Shown: positions 32,772 to 41,288, numbered from the stretch's first letter. The stretch: 64,000 nucleotides of DNA from Haloplanus aerogenes (GCF_003856835.1 NZ_CP034145.1:682001-746000); one strand, 5' to 3'. The notes: a model not told the origin generated them from the sequence alone. A program made the numbers and translations.

Positions 32772-33608
32772 TCACGACGGATCGCGGAGCCGAATCGCGG
32801 CCGCATCCTCGCCACCCGGGTAGTCCAGTCGGTAGGTTACGTCCGGTTCGCCGTCGCCGAGACGCTCCTCGGCGGGCGACCCGCCCCACGAGTCGGCGAC
32901 CGAGATGGTCTCGCTCTCCCCGGCCGGCACCAGCCGGCTCAGACGAGTGACCGGCGTGTAAGCGACTACCGGGCCGACGCGGTTGAGCGCCCCGAGGAAT
33001 CGCCCCGCGGTCGACCCCTCGTTCGTCACGTCGATGGTGATGTCCGGTGCCGTTCTCCCGTCGTGAGTCTCCGGAACGTCGAACGAGGCCGACAGGCGTG
33101 GCGTCTCCCCGTCGAGACGCGCGACGATGCCGTCGTCGACGGGCCGCTCTCCGCCGGGCCAGATCAACTGGAGGTCGTCGGTCGCGGTCGACGGCGCCTC
33201 GAACAGCACCAGTCCGTCGCTCCGTCCCCGTTCGTACCAGTGGTCCTCCCCCCACGTCGTCCGATACAGGCGGTCGAGCCGCGTCGGGGCGTACCGCACG
33301 TCGGCCATTCTGAGTCCGAACGCCTCCCACGAGAGCGGGCCGTCGACGCGAACCGACGCGACGAGATACGGCGTGTCCGCGTGCGAGATCCCGATCGAGT
33401 CCGGCGATGATGGCGTCACGACGCCGTACTGGAGGTGGAGGGACTCGACGGTCACGTCGGCAGTCGGCTCGTCGGTCCGTGTCGGCGTCGCCGTCCGCGT
33501 CCGCGTCCCTGTCGGTGGCGGCCCGTCGGACTGCCGCCGATTCCCGAGACAGCCGGTCAGGGCAGCGAGCGTTCCGCCCATGCTCGCGACGAACGTTCGT
33601 CGGTGCAC
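32772..33608 (-). CDS. Tat-exported lipoprotein of unknown function
   Basis: 278 residues from GTG 33608; an in-frame TTG at 33635 would add nine residues. The N-terminus has a twin-arginine signal with lipobox ('HRRTFVASMGGTLAALTGCLG'), then a Thr/Arg/Pro-rich linker and a beta-rich domain with one 'DITIDVTNEGSTAGRF' motif resembling secreted immunoglobulin-like folds. No catalytic motif. Probably a lipid-anchored surface protein. The start is uncertain. Confidence 0.7.
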   Translation of the reverse strand: MHRRTFVASMGGTLAALTGCLGNRRQSDGPPPTGTRTRTATPTRTDEPTADVTVESLHLQYGVVTPSSPDSIGISHADTPYLVASVRVDGPLSWEAFGLRMADVRYAPTRLDRLYRTTWGEDHWYERGRSDGLVLFEAPSTATDDLQLIWPGGERPVDDGIVARLDGETPRLSASFDVPETHDGRTAPDITIDVTNEGSTAGRFLGALNRVGPVVAYTPVTRLSRLVPAGESETISVADSWGGSPAEERLGDGEPDVTYRLDYPGGEDAAAIRLRDPS

Positions 33609-33674
33609 TGTCGGCGCTTCGGTGCCGGACGACAAGTGTCTTCAGTAGGGGCAAGCGCCGCTTTGACCGACCGG

Positions 33675-34817
33675 TCAGCCGCTCGCCGAGCAGTTGTTCG
33701 GCCCCAACTCCAGTTCGAACGCCGTCTCGTCGTCGACGGATTCCCGGCCGCAGTTGATGGCGACGATGCGGTCGGCGTTGGCCGGTTCCGCCCCCACCTG
33801 CGTCACGCGCTCGACGAACGCCGCCTCGTCCATTCCGAAGACGGCGAGTCGCTCACGCAGGTCGCCGAGGCGGGCAACGCGAGGCGCCGTGTCGACACCG
33901 GCGTCGGTGTGCCCCGGCGCTATCAGCGTGTCGGCGTCGAACGCGTCGAGACACTCCGTCAGCGTCGCGTACAGCGTTCGGGCCTGTTCGGTGGGGTCGG
34001 CATCCTCCTGCAGGTCGGGACGGGCGACGCCGTCGAGAAACACGCTGTCACCGGTGAGCAGTACCTCTCCCACGGCAAAGCCCGTCATCCCCGTCGTGTG
34101 TCCGGGGAGCGCGACGGCCCGGAGGGTGGCGTCGCCGATGGCGAGTTCGTCGCCGTCGGTGACCGTCTCGAAGTCACTCCCGTCCGCAACGCCGCGCTCC
34201 ACCGCCCGCTGTGGCAACACTGGCGTCGCCCCCGTCGCCGCCGCGAGTGCCCGCACGCCGCTCACGTGGTCGGCGTGGACGTGCGTGTCGACGGCGACGG
34301 TGAGCGTCGCTCCCAGTTCGTCGGCGTCCTCGCGATACCGCTCGGTGAAGGCACGGAGCGGGTCGATCACGGCCATCTCCGCACCCGAGACGATGGCGTA
34401 GCCGAGACAGCCACTCGCCGGCCGGTGGTACTGGTAGACCGTCGTCGCCCCGTCTTCCCACACCACGGTGCGGTCGTACAGCCGCGCCCACGCCTCCATC
34501 CCGCCCGCGAGGTTCCGAGCGTCGACGCCAGCGTCGACGAGCTGGTCGGCCACTTCGGCGCTCGCCTCGCCGCGGGGGCAGACCACGACGACCAGCTCCC
34601 GTACGTCGGCCGGCAACAGGTCGGCCACGTCGCCGGTGACGCCCGCGGCGACGAACTTCATGTAGGGGACGTGGTGATAGTTCGGCGCCTCGATCCGCCA
34701 GCGCTCGATTTCGGTGCGGTCCCGAACGTCCAGCAGGGTCAGGGGGTCGCCGGCGGCGAGGCGACGGCGGAGTTCCGTGGGGGTGACCTGCCCCGCGCGC
34801 TCGGTGTCGGTAGCCAT
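33675..34817 (-). CDS. Rhodanese-metallo-beta-lactamase fusion (persulfide dioxygenase-like)
   Basis: 380 residues. An N-terminal rhodanese domain (about 10-115) has its active Cys in 'VVVVCPRGEASAEVA'. The C-terminal metallo-beta-lactamase domain shows 'THVHADHVSG', 'LPGHTTGMTGF', 'LTGDSVFLDG' and 'APGHTDAG'. The HxHxDH and later His/Asp match ETHE1-type persulfide dioxygenases or glyoxalase II relatives. In most described fusions the lactamase domain comes first; here the order is reversed. Likely cytoplasmic sulfane-sulfur metabolism. The last residues end in 'NNCSASG'. Confidence 0.85.
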   Translation of the reverse strand: MATDTERAGQVTPTELRRRLAAGDPLTLLDVRDRTEIERWRIEAPNYHHVPYMKFVAAGVTGDVADLLPADVRELVVVVCPRGEASAEVADQLVDAGVDARNLAGGMEAWARLYDRTVVWEDGATTVYQYHRPASGCLGYAIVSGAEMAVIDPLRAFTERYREDADELGATLTVAVDTHVHADHVSGVRALAAATGATPVLPQRAVERGVADGSDFETVTDGDELAIGDATLRAVALPGHTTGMTGFAVGEVLLTGDSVFLDGVARPDLQEDADPTEQARTLYATLTECLDAFDADTLIAPGHTDAGVDTAPRVARLGDLRERLAVFGMDEAAFVERVTQVGAEPANADRIVAINCGRESVDDETAFELELGPNNCSASG

Positions 34818-34899
34818 ACGCCTCCTACGCACCCGACGGCGTTAAGCGCCGGGTCGGTGCGCCGACAGTATAACGAGCGCCGCGAACCAAAGACGGCGC

Positions 34900-35538
34900 A
34901 TGGACGGTGACACGCTCGTCGAGACGGTCCGGAAACGGATGGCCACGGAACTCGACCGCCTCGGCTCGGAGAAGGCGCTCGTCGCCGCGACCGAGGCGCA
35001 GTTGGACCGCGAGCGCGTGCTGGAATCGACGCTCGCCGCGGAGCGCCGCGCCGCCGCAACGTTCGACGCGTGGGCCGAGAGCGAGGCCGACCCGGACGCT
35101 CGGGACGCGTTCGAGCGGGTCGCGGCGCTGGAGCGCGACCATGACGATCGAGTGAGAGAATTGCTGGACGACGCCGATACCGACGCCGCTCCCGACCCCG
35201 ACGCCCTCCACACCCACCTCCGAAACCTCGATTCGACGCCCGAGCGCGTCGCCGCCGGCCTCGTGGCCCGCCCGCTCGTCAGCGACCGCTCGCTCCTGCA
35301 GGTAGTGAACTTCTTCGTCAACGAGGCGGACGAATCGACGGCCGACGTGATCCGCGACCTCCGGTCGGAGACGGCGGCGCTCGTCGACGACGGCGTGGCC
35401 CTCCTCGATTCCTGTTGCACCGACGACGCCGACTGGGAGCGCGCCCGCGACGCTGCCGCGGAGACGGTCGCCGTCGCCTACGAAGAGTACGCCGAGACGT
35501 TGCAGGGGATGGGTGTCGATCCCGCGCCGGTCTGTTAG
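34900..35538 (+). CDS. Helical hypothetical protein, possibly ferritin-like
   Basis: 212 residues, almost entirely helical by composition. 'LESTLAAERRAAATFDAWAES', 'RVAALERDHDDRVREL' and the C-terminal 'ERARDAAAETVAVAYEEYAETLQ' could provide ferritin-like Glu and His ligands, but no clear ExxH pair is present. Two adjacent cysteines occur at 'LLDSCCTDD'. Haloarchaeal relatives are hypothetical. It is convergent with the MOSC gene (4-base overlap). Confidence 0.55.
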   Translation: MDGDTLVETVRKRMATELDRLGSEKALVAATEAQLDRERVLESTLAAERRAAATFDAWAESEADPDARDAFERVAALERDHDDRVRELLDDADTDAAPDPDALHTHLRNLDSTPERVAAGLVARPLVSDRSLLQVVNFFVNEADESTADVIRDLRSETAALVDDGVALLDSCCTDDADWERARDAAAETVAVAYEEYAETLQGMGVDPAPVC

Positions 35539-36041
35539 TCTTCGGATCGCAGCCGAGCCACGATGTCGTCCGTCCGGTCGGTCGAGCCCAGATCCACCAC
35601 CTCGTCGCCGACGCCGATCCTGCCGGGGTCGATCACGTCCGCGCAGATACCGCCCCGACCCTTACCCAGGGCGCGGGCCACGCCCTCCTGCTCGGCGAGT
35701 TGCTCGACGTGCGAACACGGTGGACGGGGGCGGGTCCCTGTCAGCGTCGCCCCGCCGACGCGGAAGCGGTGGTCGAGCAGGTCGTGGAGGTCGACACCCT
35801 CGGTGACGAGGTTGCGTCGGTGCTGGCCGGCCGAAAGCGACAGGCCGAGTTCCGCGTCGATGGCTGCGATATCCTCGCTCGCGATCAGCGTCACCTCGCA
35901 CACGTCGAACGGGGTGTAGTGGCCCCGCCCCTCGCAGTAGCGGTCGCCGCGGAGGCCGCCCTCGACGGCCGCGACGCGGTCGACCGACTGCATCGGCTCC
36001 GACCCCGCATCCGCGACGAAGATGTTCGTGACTCGCTCCAT
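35535..36041 (-). CDS. MOSC-domain protein
   Basis: 168 residues. MOSC features: N-terminal 'NIFVADAGSEPMQSVDRV', 'GGLRGDRYCEGRGHYTPF', and the conserved Cys in 'TGTRPRPPCSHVEQL', which in family members carries sulfur or interacts with molybdopterin. The ATG at 36041 follows family length; the upstream extension is Arg-rich and unlikely. Substrate unknown; possibly sulfur carrier or molybdenum-dependent reduction of N-hydroxylated compounds. Confidence 0.85.
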   Translation of the reverse strand: MERVTNIFVADAGSEPMQSVDRVAAVEGGLRGDRYCEGRGHYTPFDVCEVTLIASEDIAAIDAELGLSLSAGQHRRNLVTEGVDLHDLLDHRFRVGGATLTGTRPRPPCSHVEQLAEQEGVARALGKGRGGICADVIDPGRIGVGDEVVDLGSTDRTDDIVARLRSED

Positions 36042-36112
36042 GTTTCGGCTCCGGGGCCGCCGGCCATAACGGTTCGGCACGGGGTCGTGTCGGCGGACTC
36101 ACAGAACGACGG

Positions 36113-36133
36113 AATTATATAGTTAATCGTTAA
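36113..36133 (+). promoter_or_regulatory. TATA box with palindromic operator GTTAA-TCG-TTAAC
   Basis: An AT-rich TATA-like run ('aattatatag') is followed directly by a perfect palindrome GTTAA-TCG-TTAAC (36121-36133), ending about 21 bases before ATG 36155. Lying at the predicted transcription start, it is well placed for repression of the PduS/RnfC-like gene. Confidence 0.5.
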
Positions 36134-36154
36134 CAATACACACGGTAGCGCGGT

Positions 36155-37252
36155 ATGAGCCTCTCGCAACTCGGGCAGATGGCGGTGCCGACCATCGCCA
36201 CGACGATCCAGAACGCCGGCGTATCGGGAGTGGGTGGAGCCGGATTTCCGACGCACGCGAAGTGGCGACGCCTCGACGACGTGGACCACCTGCTCGTCAA
36301 CCACCAGGAGAGCGAGCCGATCTACTACATGGATCGGTGGCTCGGTCGGGAACGCGCACACGCGTTCGCGGCCCTGTTCAACGCCTTGCTCGACTCGGGG
36401 TTCGAGACGATCGTCGTCACTCCGAAGCAGAAGGACCGCGACTGGACCCGGCCGCTAGAGCGGGTGACGGACGCGACGGTCTACCTCCCAGCGGATCTGC
36501 CGGTCGACGCCGACGACGAGTCCGGCGTCGTGTTCGCCTACACCGACGACCAGTACAAGTTCGGGATGGAGAGTGTCCTCCTGAACGTCGCCACCGGGAC
36601 CGTCGTGGGGCAGGACCTCCCGATGGATCACGGCTGGATCGTCCAGAACACGGAGACGCTCTGGAACGTCTACCGGGCGCTCGACCGGGGCGCCCCGACG
36701 ACGCGGACGTACGTCCACGTCGCCGGCAACGTCCCTCGCCACCGCTTCCTCGACGTACCTGTCGGGACGCGCGCCGCCGACCTCCTCGACGCCGCTGGCC
36801 GGCCTATCGGCTCGCTCTCGGACACCGAAGTCCTTCTGCACGGCGGGCCGGGGTGGTCGTTCCGGACCGACACCACGCCCGAGGAGTTCCGGGTGTCCAA
36901 GCGAACCAACGCCGTCCTCGTGATGGATCGAGAGGTCGTCGCGGCAAACACGTACGGCGAGGGGCGGATCGATGTCCTCGACGCTCGTGACTGGGACGAC
37001 GATCACGAGACCGAACCGACGCGACTCGCCCCCGACGCCGTCGGCGTCCCCCTCGTCACCAATCCGGCCATCGACATCGTCGCACCGGGCGAGCCGCTGG
37101 TGTCGTCGGGCGACCGCGTCGAGAAACGAGAGATGATCGCCACGCCGGGCGACGGCATCAGCAACGCCCACCACGCACCCATCGACGGCATCGTGACCGA
37201 CGTGACGGACACGCGCGTCGACATCCGGGCGGACGTGTGTCCGGTCGACTAG
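36155..37252 (+). CDS. PduS/RnfC-like protein without iron-sulfur cysteines
   Basis: 365 residues. The N-terminal 'NAGVSGVGGAGFPTHAKW' is the glycine-rich NADH/FMN-type loop of complex I 51-kDa/RnfC/PduS proteins. A SLBB-like segment follows ('TYVHVAGNVPRHRFLDVPVGT'), and the C-terminus has a barrel-sandwich domain ('PGEPLVSSGDRVEKREMIATP', 'HHAPIDGIVTDVTD'). PduS-type proteins normally carry two [4Fe-4S] motifs between these; here I see only one cysteine in the whole protein (near the end). It may bind flavin or a corrinoid partner but cannot hold the usual clusters. Family membership good, activity unclear. Confidence 0.75.
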   Translation: MSLSQLGQMAVPTIATTIQNAGVSGVGGAGFPTHAKWRRLDDVDHLLVNHQESEPIYYMDRWLGRERAHAFAALFNALLDSGFETIVVTPKQKDRDWTRPLERVTDATVYLPADLPVDADDESGVVFAYTDDQYKFGMESVLLNVATGTVVGQDLPMDHGWIVQNTETLWNVYRALDRGAPTTRTYVHVAGNVPRHRFLDVPVGTRAADLLDAAGRPIGSLSDTEVLLHGGPGWSFRTDTTPEEFRVSKRTNAVLVMDREVVAANTYGEGRIDVLDARDWDDDHETEPTRLAPDAVGVPLVTNPAIDIVAPGEPLVSSGDRVEKREMIATPGDGISNAHHAPIDGIVTDVTDTRVDIRADVCPVD

Positions 37253-37413
37253 GGTTCGACTGTCGTCGTCGCGTCGGATTTGAGCCACGCACGGGCGTTT
37301 CGTCGGTCGCAGATCACCAGCGCCCCGTCGTCCTCGTAGTCGGCGTAGCGGTCGAACTCGGTCGTTTCGGCGATGTCGCCGTCGACCCGTTCGGCACGCG
37401 TTCGGTTCTGCAT
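37249..37413 (-). CDS. 54-residue haloarchaeal small protein
   Basis: Read from ATG 37413: 'MQNRTRAERVDGDIAETTEF' then 'YADYEDDGALVICDRRNARAW' and a short tail. Small acidic proteins with this 'ALVICDRRNARAWLKSD' motif are widespread in haloarchaea and uncharacterised. It is convergent with the PduS-like gene, sharing a CTAG. Confidence 0.65.
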   Translation of the reverse strand: MQNRTRAERVDGDIAETTEFDRYADYEDDGALVICDRRNARAWLKSDATTTVEP

Positions 37414-37462
37414 CTATCGACTGTCAGTGGACCGGAAACTTCAGTGAACCGATCCGCGCTCG

Positions 37463-38320
37463 TCACACGGGGAGGCGGGACCGGGCGAACCCACCGAACG
37501 TCCGGAGTTTCGACGGCCGGCGGATCCGAGTCATCTCCGACTCGGTCAGTTCGAAGTCGAACACGTCGAGGTTCGCGGCGAGGTGGTCGCGGCTCGTCGC
37601 CTTCGGAATCGCACCGACGCCGTCGTGTTGAATCGCCCACCGGATCGCCACCTGCGCGGCCGTCTTGTCGTAGCGTCGACCGATGCCGACGAGAACGTCG
37701 TCGTCGAGGACGCCCCCGTGACACAGCGGGCTGTACGCCGTCAGCAACACGTCGTGACGCCTGCAGTACGAGAGCAGGCGCCGCTGGTCCCAGTAGGGGT
37801 GAAACTGCACCTGGTTGGCGAAGATGGGGGCGTCCGACTGTCGTCGCGCCCGATCCAGCAGGCGGATGTCGAAGTTCGAGACGCCGATGTGGCGCACCAG
37901 CCCCTCGTCGACGAGTTCGTTCATGGCCTCTAGCGTCTCCGCGAGCGGTGGTCTGCCGGGGAGGCGCACCGGCACGAACGGCGGGCGACCGTTCGGCCAG
38001 TGGATCAGGAGGAGGTCGAGGTAGTCCGTTCCCAGTCGGTCGAGGCTCTCCCGGACCGACCGCTGCACCGTCTCGCGGCGCCGACTGTCGCCGTCGAGTT
38101 TCGTCGCGAGGAACACGTCCTCGCGATCCACGTCGCTCTCGCGGATGCCGGCACCGACCGCTCGCTCGTTGCCGTAGGCCTGTGCGGTGTCGACGTGGCG
38201 ATATCCCAAATCGAGTGCCGTCTCGACGGCCCGCCGACAGTCGTCGCCGCGGAGGCGCCACGTCCCGAGGCCGACGGCGGGCACGTCGACGCCGCCGACG
38301 GTCACGGTGTCGTCTGTCAT
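37463..38320 (-). CDS. Aldo/keto reductase
   Basis: 285 residues, NADPH-dependent TIM barrel. The catalytic tetrad is visible as Asp and Tyr in 'YRHVDTAQAYGNE' (about 43-55), Lys in 'VFLATKLDG' (about 74) and His in 'LLLIHWPN' (about 107). 'IGVSNFDIRLL' and 'IPKATSRDHLAANLDVFDFEL' are the cofactor and C-terminal family motifs. It reduces aldehydes or ketones; substrate unknown. Monocistronic. Confidence 0.9.
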   Translation of the reverse strand: MTDDTVTVGGVDVPAVGLGTWRLRGDDCRRAVETALDLGYRHVDTAQAYGNERAVGAGIRESDVDREDVFLATKLDGDSRRRETVQRSVRESLDRLGTDYLDLLLIHWPNGRPPFVPVRLPGRPPLAETLEAMNELVDEGLVRHIGVSNFDIRLLDRARRQSDAPIFANQVQFHPYWDQRRLLSYCRRHDVLLTAYSPLCHGGVLDDDVLVGIGRRYDKTAAQVAIRWAIQHDGVGAIPKATSRDHLAANLDVFDFELTESEMTRIRRPSKLRTFGGFARSRLPV

Positions 38321-38412
38321 ACGGTACCACGGGACGCGGTCGTGGTAAGGGTGACGGGTGCCACCGCTGCCGCGACCGACGGCGTCTTTGGCCGCGCGTC
38401 CAACCTCCGCCC

Positions 38413-38706
38413 GTGACCAGCGAGTACGAGTACTCCGGCGACGTGATGGACGTTCTGGGGCAGTTGTTCGAGGCGGGGGCGACGGCGCTCGACGGCTCCA
38501 CGGGCAGTCGTCCCCCGGTCGACGACATCCGCCAGATCCTCACGAGCGCCGAGACGGTGGCGACGAACAAACTCCCCGACGGCGAGTTTCGGTCGACGCT
38601 GCTCGACGGCTGTGAGCGGGCGCTGGCGAACCTCGACGAGAGGGCCTTCGACTCGGCCGCCGTCCGTTGCCGCGAGATGGCTCGCGAAGTCGACACGCGG
38701 CGATAG
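38413..38706 (+). CDS. Small hypothetical protein
   Basis: 97 residues from GTG 38413. Helical ('GDVMDVLGQLFEAGATAL', 'VDDIRQILTSAETVATNKL', 'LLDGCERALANLDERAFD') with a charged end. Not recognised. It lies 56 bases before the photolyase gene and may share its transcript. Confidence 0.55.
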   Translation: MTSEYEYSGDVMDVLGQLFEAGATALDGSTGSRPPVDDIRQILTSAETVATNKLPDGEFRSTLLDGCERALANLDERAFDSAAVRCREMAREVDTRR

Positions 38707-38762
38707 TCGGATACGCTGTAGCCGGATCGAGTCTTTATGCCGACCCGTTCCTACCGCCCGGT

Positions 38763-40211
38763 ATGCGCCTCCACTGGCACCGGACGGATCTGCGGCCATC
38801 GGACAACCTCGCGCTGGTGAGCCCCGATGACAGCGAGGAGCCACGCTCCTCGGGGAGCCGGCCTCCGGCCGGCGACGACCCGATCCTCCCGGTGTACGTT
38901 TTCGACCCGAAGATTCTCGACCACGCCGCCCCGCCACGCGTCGCGTTCGTCCTCGACAGCCTCGCCGCCCTCCGCGAGTGGTACCGGGACCGCGAGAGCG
39001 ACCTGCTCGTGGTCCGCGGCGAGGCGCCCGCCGAACTCGCCCGCCTCGCCGACGACTACGGGGTCGACACAGTGTCGTGGGCGCAGGCCTACTCCGGATT
39101 GGGTCGACGCCGGGACGACCGGGTGGCCGACCACCTCAACGAGATGGGCGTCGAGACCCGCATCGTCCACGACCACCTCCTCCACGAACCGGGGTCGATC
39201 ACGACGAACGCGGGGGAGCCGTACTCGGTCTACAGCTACTTCTGGAAGAAGTGGAAAGATCGGGAGAAACGGGGATCGGTGCCGGGGCCGGGCGCGGATC
39301 GACTCGCCGACCCACCGCACGACACACCGATCCCCACGCTCGACGACCTGGGCTTCGACCGCCCCGAAGCCGAGATTCCGCCCGGCGGCTACATGGAGGC
39401 GCGGCACCGCCTCAACGACTTCTGTTCGGACGACATCTACCGCTACGAGGACGCCCGCGACGACCCGGCGGCGAACGCCACTTCCCGGCTCTCGCCCCAC
39501 CTGACTCACGGGACCGTTGGCATCCGGACGGTCCACGACCGGGTGGTGCGCGCCCGCGAGACGGCGCCCAACGACGCGACTCGGGAGGCGGTCGAGACGT
39601 TCCGCGGCGAACTCGCGTGGCGGGAGTTCTACCACCACGTCCTCTACTTCAACCCCGAGGTGGTGACCGAGAACTACCGCGACTACGAGAACCCTATCGA
39701 GTGGCGCGACGACCCCGAGGCTCTACAGGCGTGGAAGGACGGCGAGACGGGCTATCCCATCGTCGACGCCGGGATGCGCCAGTTGCGCGCGGAGGCGTAC
39801 ATGCACAACCGCGTGCGGATGATCGTCGCCTCCTTCCTCACGAAGGATCTCCTGATCGACTGGCGCGAGGGGTACGACTGGTTCCGGCGGAACCTCGTCG
39901 ACCACAACCCCGCGAACGACAACGGCGGCTGGCAGTGGGCCGCCTCCACGGGCACCGACGCTCAGCCCTACTTCCGCATCTTCAACCCGATGACACAGGG
40001 CGAGCGTCACGACCCCGACGCCGAATACATCCGCGAGTACGTGCCCGAACTCCGGGGCGTCGACGCCGATCTGATCCACGACTGGCACGACCTCTCCCCG
40101 ACCCAGCGCCGGCGGACGGCGCCCGATTACCCGGCGCCCATCGTCGAGCACAGCGAGCGCCGGGAGCAGGCGCTGGCGATGTTCGAACGAGCGCGGGGGG
40201 AAGACGACTAA
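38763..40211 (+). CDS. phr: Deoxyribodipyrimidine photolyase (class I) with small hairpin insert
   Basis: 482 residues. Start 'MRLHWHRTDLRPSDN' is the typical photolyase N-terminus. The FAD domain shows 'SRLSPHLTHGTVGIRTV', 'ELAWREFYHHVLYFNP', 'DAGMRQLRAEAYMHNRVRMIVASFLTKDLLIDWR' blocks and 'NDNGGWQWAASTGTDAQPYFRIFNP'. It splits cyclobutane pyrimidine dimers using blue light. Residues about 21-40 ('SPDDSEEPRSSGSRPPAGDD' region) are an in-frame insert encoded by a double hairpin, just before the usual 'ILPVYVFDP'. The insert is in a surface loop of the chromophore domain and probably tolerated. Convergent with azlC. Confidence 0.93.
   Translation: MRLHWHRTDLRPSDNLALVSPDDSEEPRSSGSRPPAGDDPILPVYVFDPKILDHAAPPRVAFVLDSLAALREWYRDRESDLLVVRGEAPAELARLADDYGVDTVSWAQAYSGLGRRRDDRVADHLNEMGVETRIVHDHLLHEPGSITTNAGEPYSVYSYFWKKWKDREKRGSVPGPGADRLADPPHDTPIPTLDDLGFDRPEAEIPPGGYMEARHRLNDFCSDDIYRYEDARDDPAANATSRLSPHLTHGTVGIRTVHDRVVRARETAPNDATREAVETFRGELAWREFYHHVLYFNPEVVTENYRDYENPIEWRDDPEALQAWKDGETGYPIVDAGMRQLRAEAYMHNRVRMIVASFLTKDLLIDWREGYDWFRRNLVDHNPANDNGGWQWAASTGTDAQPYFRIFNPMTQGERHDPDAEYIREYVPELRGVDADLIHDWHDLSPTQRRRTAPDYPAPIVEHSERREQALAMFERARGEDD
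38829..38876 (+). repeat. Paired 3-base-loop hairpin element in photolyase gene
   Basis: Hairpins CGAGGAGC-CAC-GCTCCTCG (38834-38852) and GCCGGCC-TCC-GGCCGGC (38857-38873), both perfect, joined by GGGAG-type linker sequence. It begins GACAGCGAGG and ends CCGGCGAC, as does the copy in azlC. In frame with phr, in sense orientation. Confidence 0.75.
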
Positions 40212-40986
40212 CCCAACTGACCCCGGAACAGCAACACGGCGACGACGCCCACCACCAGTGCGAGGAGGACGCTGTCGGTGCGGTGCGCGACTAGCACGAC
40301 GGCCACCCCGGCGGCAGCGACTCCCCACGGCGCGACCGAGCGCCGCCCCGGCCAGAGGCCGGCCGCGATGGTCAGAAAGACCGCCGTCAGGACGAAATCC
40401 AGCCCGTAGCGCGCGGGGTCGCCGATGGCGCTCCCCGCCACCGCGCCGGCGACGGTCGCGACGATCAAGAACGCCCAGATAGCCAGTCCGCTCCCCAGCA
40501 GGAACGCGCCCCGGCCGCTCCCGTCGCGGAGGTCACGCACCGTGAGCGCCCAGTTCTCGTCGGTGATGAAGAAGACGCTCGCGTACGTCTCCAGCGGCGA
40601 CAGCTTCTCGAACCACGGCCGGAGGGCGGCGCCCATCAGGACGTACCGGAGGTTGATGACGAAGGTGGTGAGCAGGACGGCCACGACCGGAATGGGCGTA
40701 TCCCAGAGTTCGACGGCGACGAACTGGGCGCCGCCGGCGAGGACGGTGGCGCTCATCAGCGCCGCTTCGGTGACGCTCAACCCGACGCGACGGGCGAGCA
40801 TCCCGAACACGAGGCCGTAACCGGCGACAGCGAGGAACGACGTTCCTCGGGCAGCCGGTGCGACGCGCCGGCGACGCCGAGCGCGACGGGGAGGCAGGCC
40901 ACGACCCCCGCCCACGCGTCTCCGGCCGCGAACGTCACGTCGTCGTCGGCAGACGACTCAGTCCCGGTGGAGGGCTCGGCGGACAT
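40208..40986 (-). pseudogene. AzlC-family amino-acid/permease gene disrupted by a 47-bp hairpin insertion
   Basis: The first part reads from ATG 40986 ('MSAEPSTGTESSADDD...AWAGVVACLPVALGVAG') and then shifts frame. The rest continues in another frame as 'VAGYGLVFGMLARRVGLSVTEAAL' through the AzlC core ('GGAQFVAVEL', 'NLRYVLMGAALRPW', 'FITDENWAL') to 40208. Removing 47 bp between two copies of CCGGCGAC restores a continuous AzlC protein of about 240 residues. AzlC with AzlD exports branched-chain amino acid analogues; no azlD follows. A late in-frame start could still yield a shortened protein, but loss of function is likely. Confidence 0.75.
40821..40875 (+). repeat. Paired hairpin element with 8-bp flanking direct repeats in azlC
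   Basis: CCGGCGAC occurs at 40821-40828 and 40868-40875, 47 bp apart. Between them are CGAGGAAC-GAC-GTTCCTCG (40831-40849, perfect) and GCCGGTGC-GAC-GCGCCGGC (40854-40872, one mismatch). The element is antisense to azlC. The flanking repeats look like a target duplication. Confidence 0.75.
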
Positions 40987-41072
40987 CACCCCTTCCTGTT
41001 TCCCGGATGGGAGCAGTAGTGACGGTTACCTTCCCCCGACCTTTTTATCCCCCAGCACGAGGCTCACTACTC

Positions 41073-41288
41073 ATGACCAGCGACGACGACCCGACGGTGC
41101 CCATCGTCTGCCCGGCCTGTGACACGACGACCCGGGTTCGGCTCGCGGACGTGGCGGACGCCGTCGACCGACACAACGAGAGCGTCCACGACGGCGAGGA
41201 GGTCGCGGCGGTCGACCCCGCCATCGCGGACCGCCTCGCCGACCTCGTGGCCGAGGATATGGGTCTGCTTGACGGCGAGGACGGCTGA
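41073..41288 (+). CDS. Small acidic protein with one CxxC knuckle
   Basis: 71 residues from ATG 41073, with TATA 'ctttttatcc' about 28 bases upstream (leaderless). 'VPIVCPACDTTTRVRLADVADAV' contains one CxxC, followed by a helical acidic tail. One knuckle alone could bind zinc only as a dimer. Function unknown. Confidence 0.65.
   Translation: MTSDDDPTVPIVCPACDTTTRVRLADVADAVDRHNESVHDGEEVAAVDPAIADRLADLVAEDMGLLDGEDG

Noticed and set aside
36155-37252. Interpretation as a complete RnfC subunit of an Rnf complex
   Set aside because: There are no other rnf genes nearby and the iron-sulfur cysteine motifs are missing.
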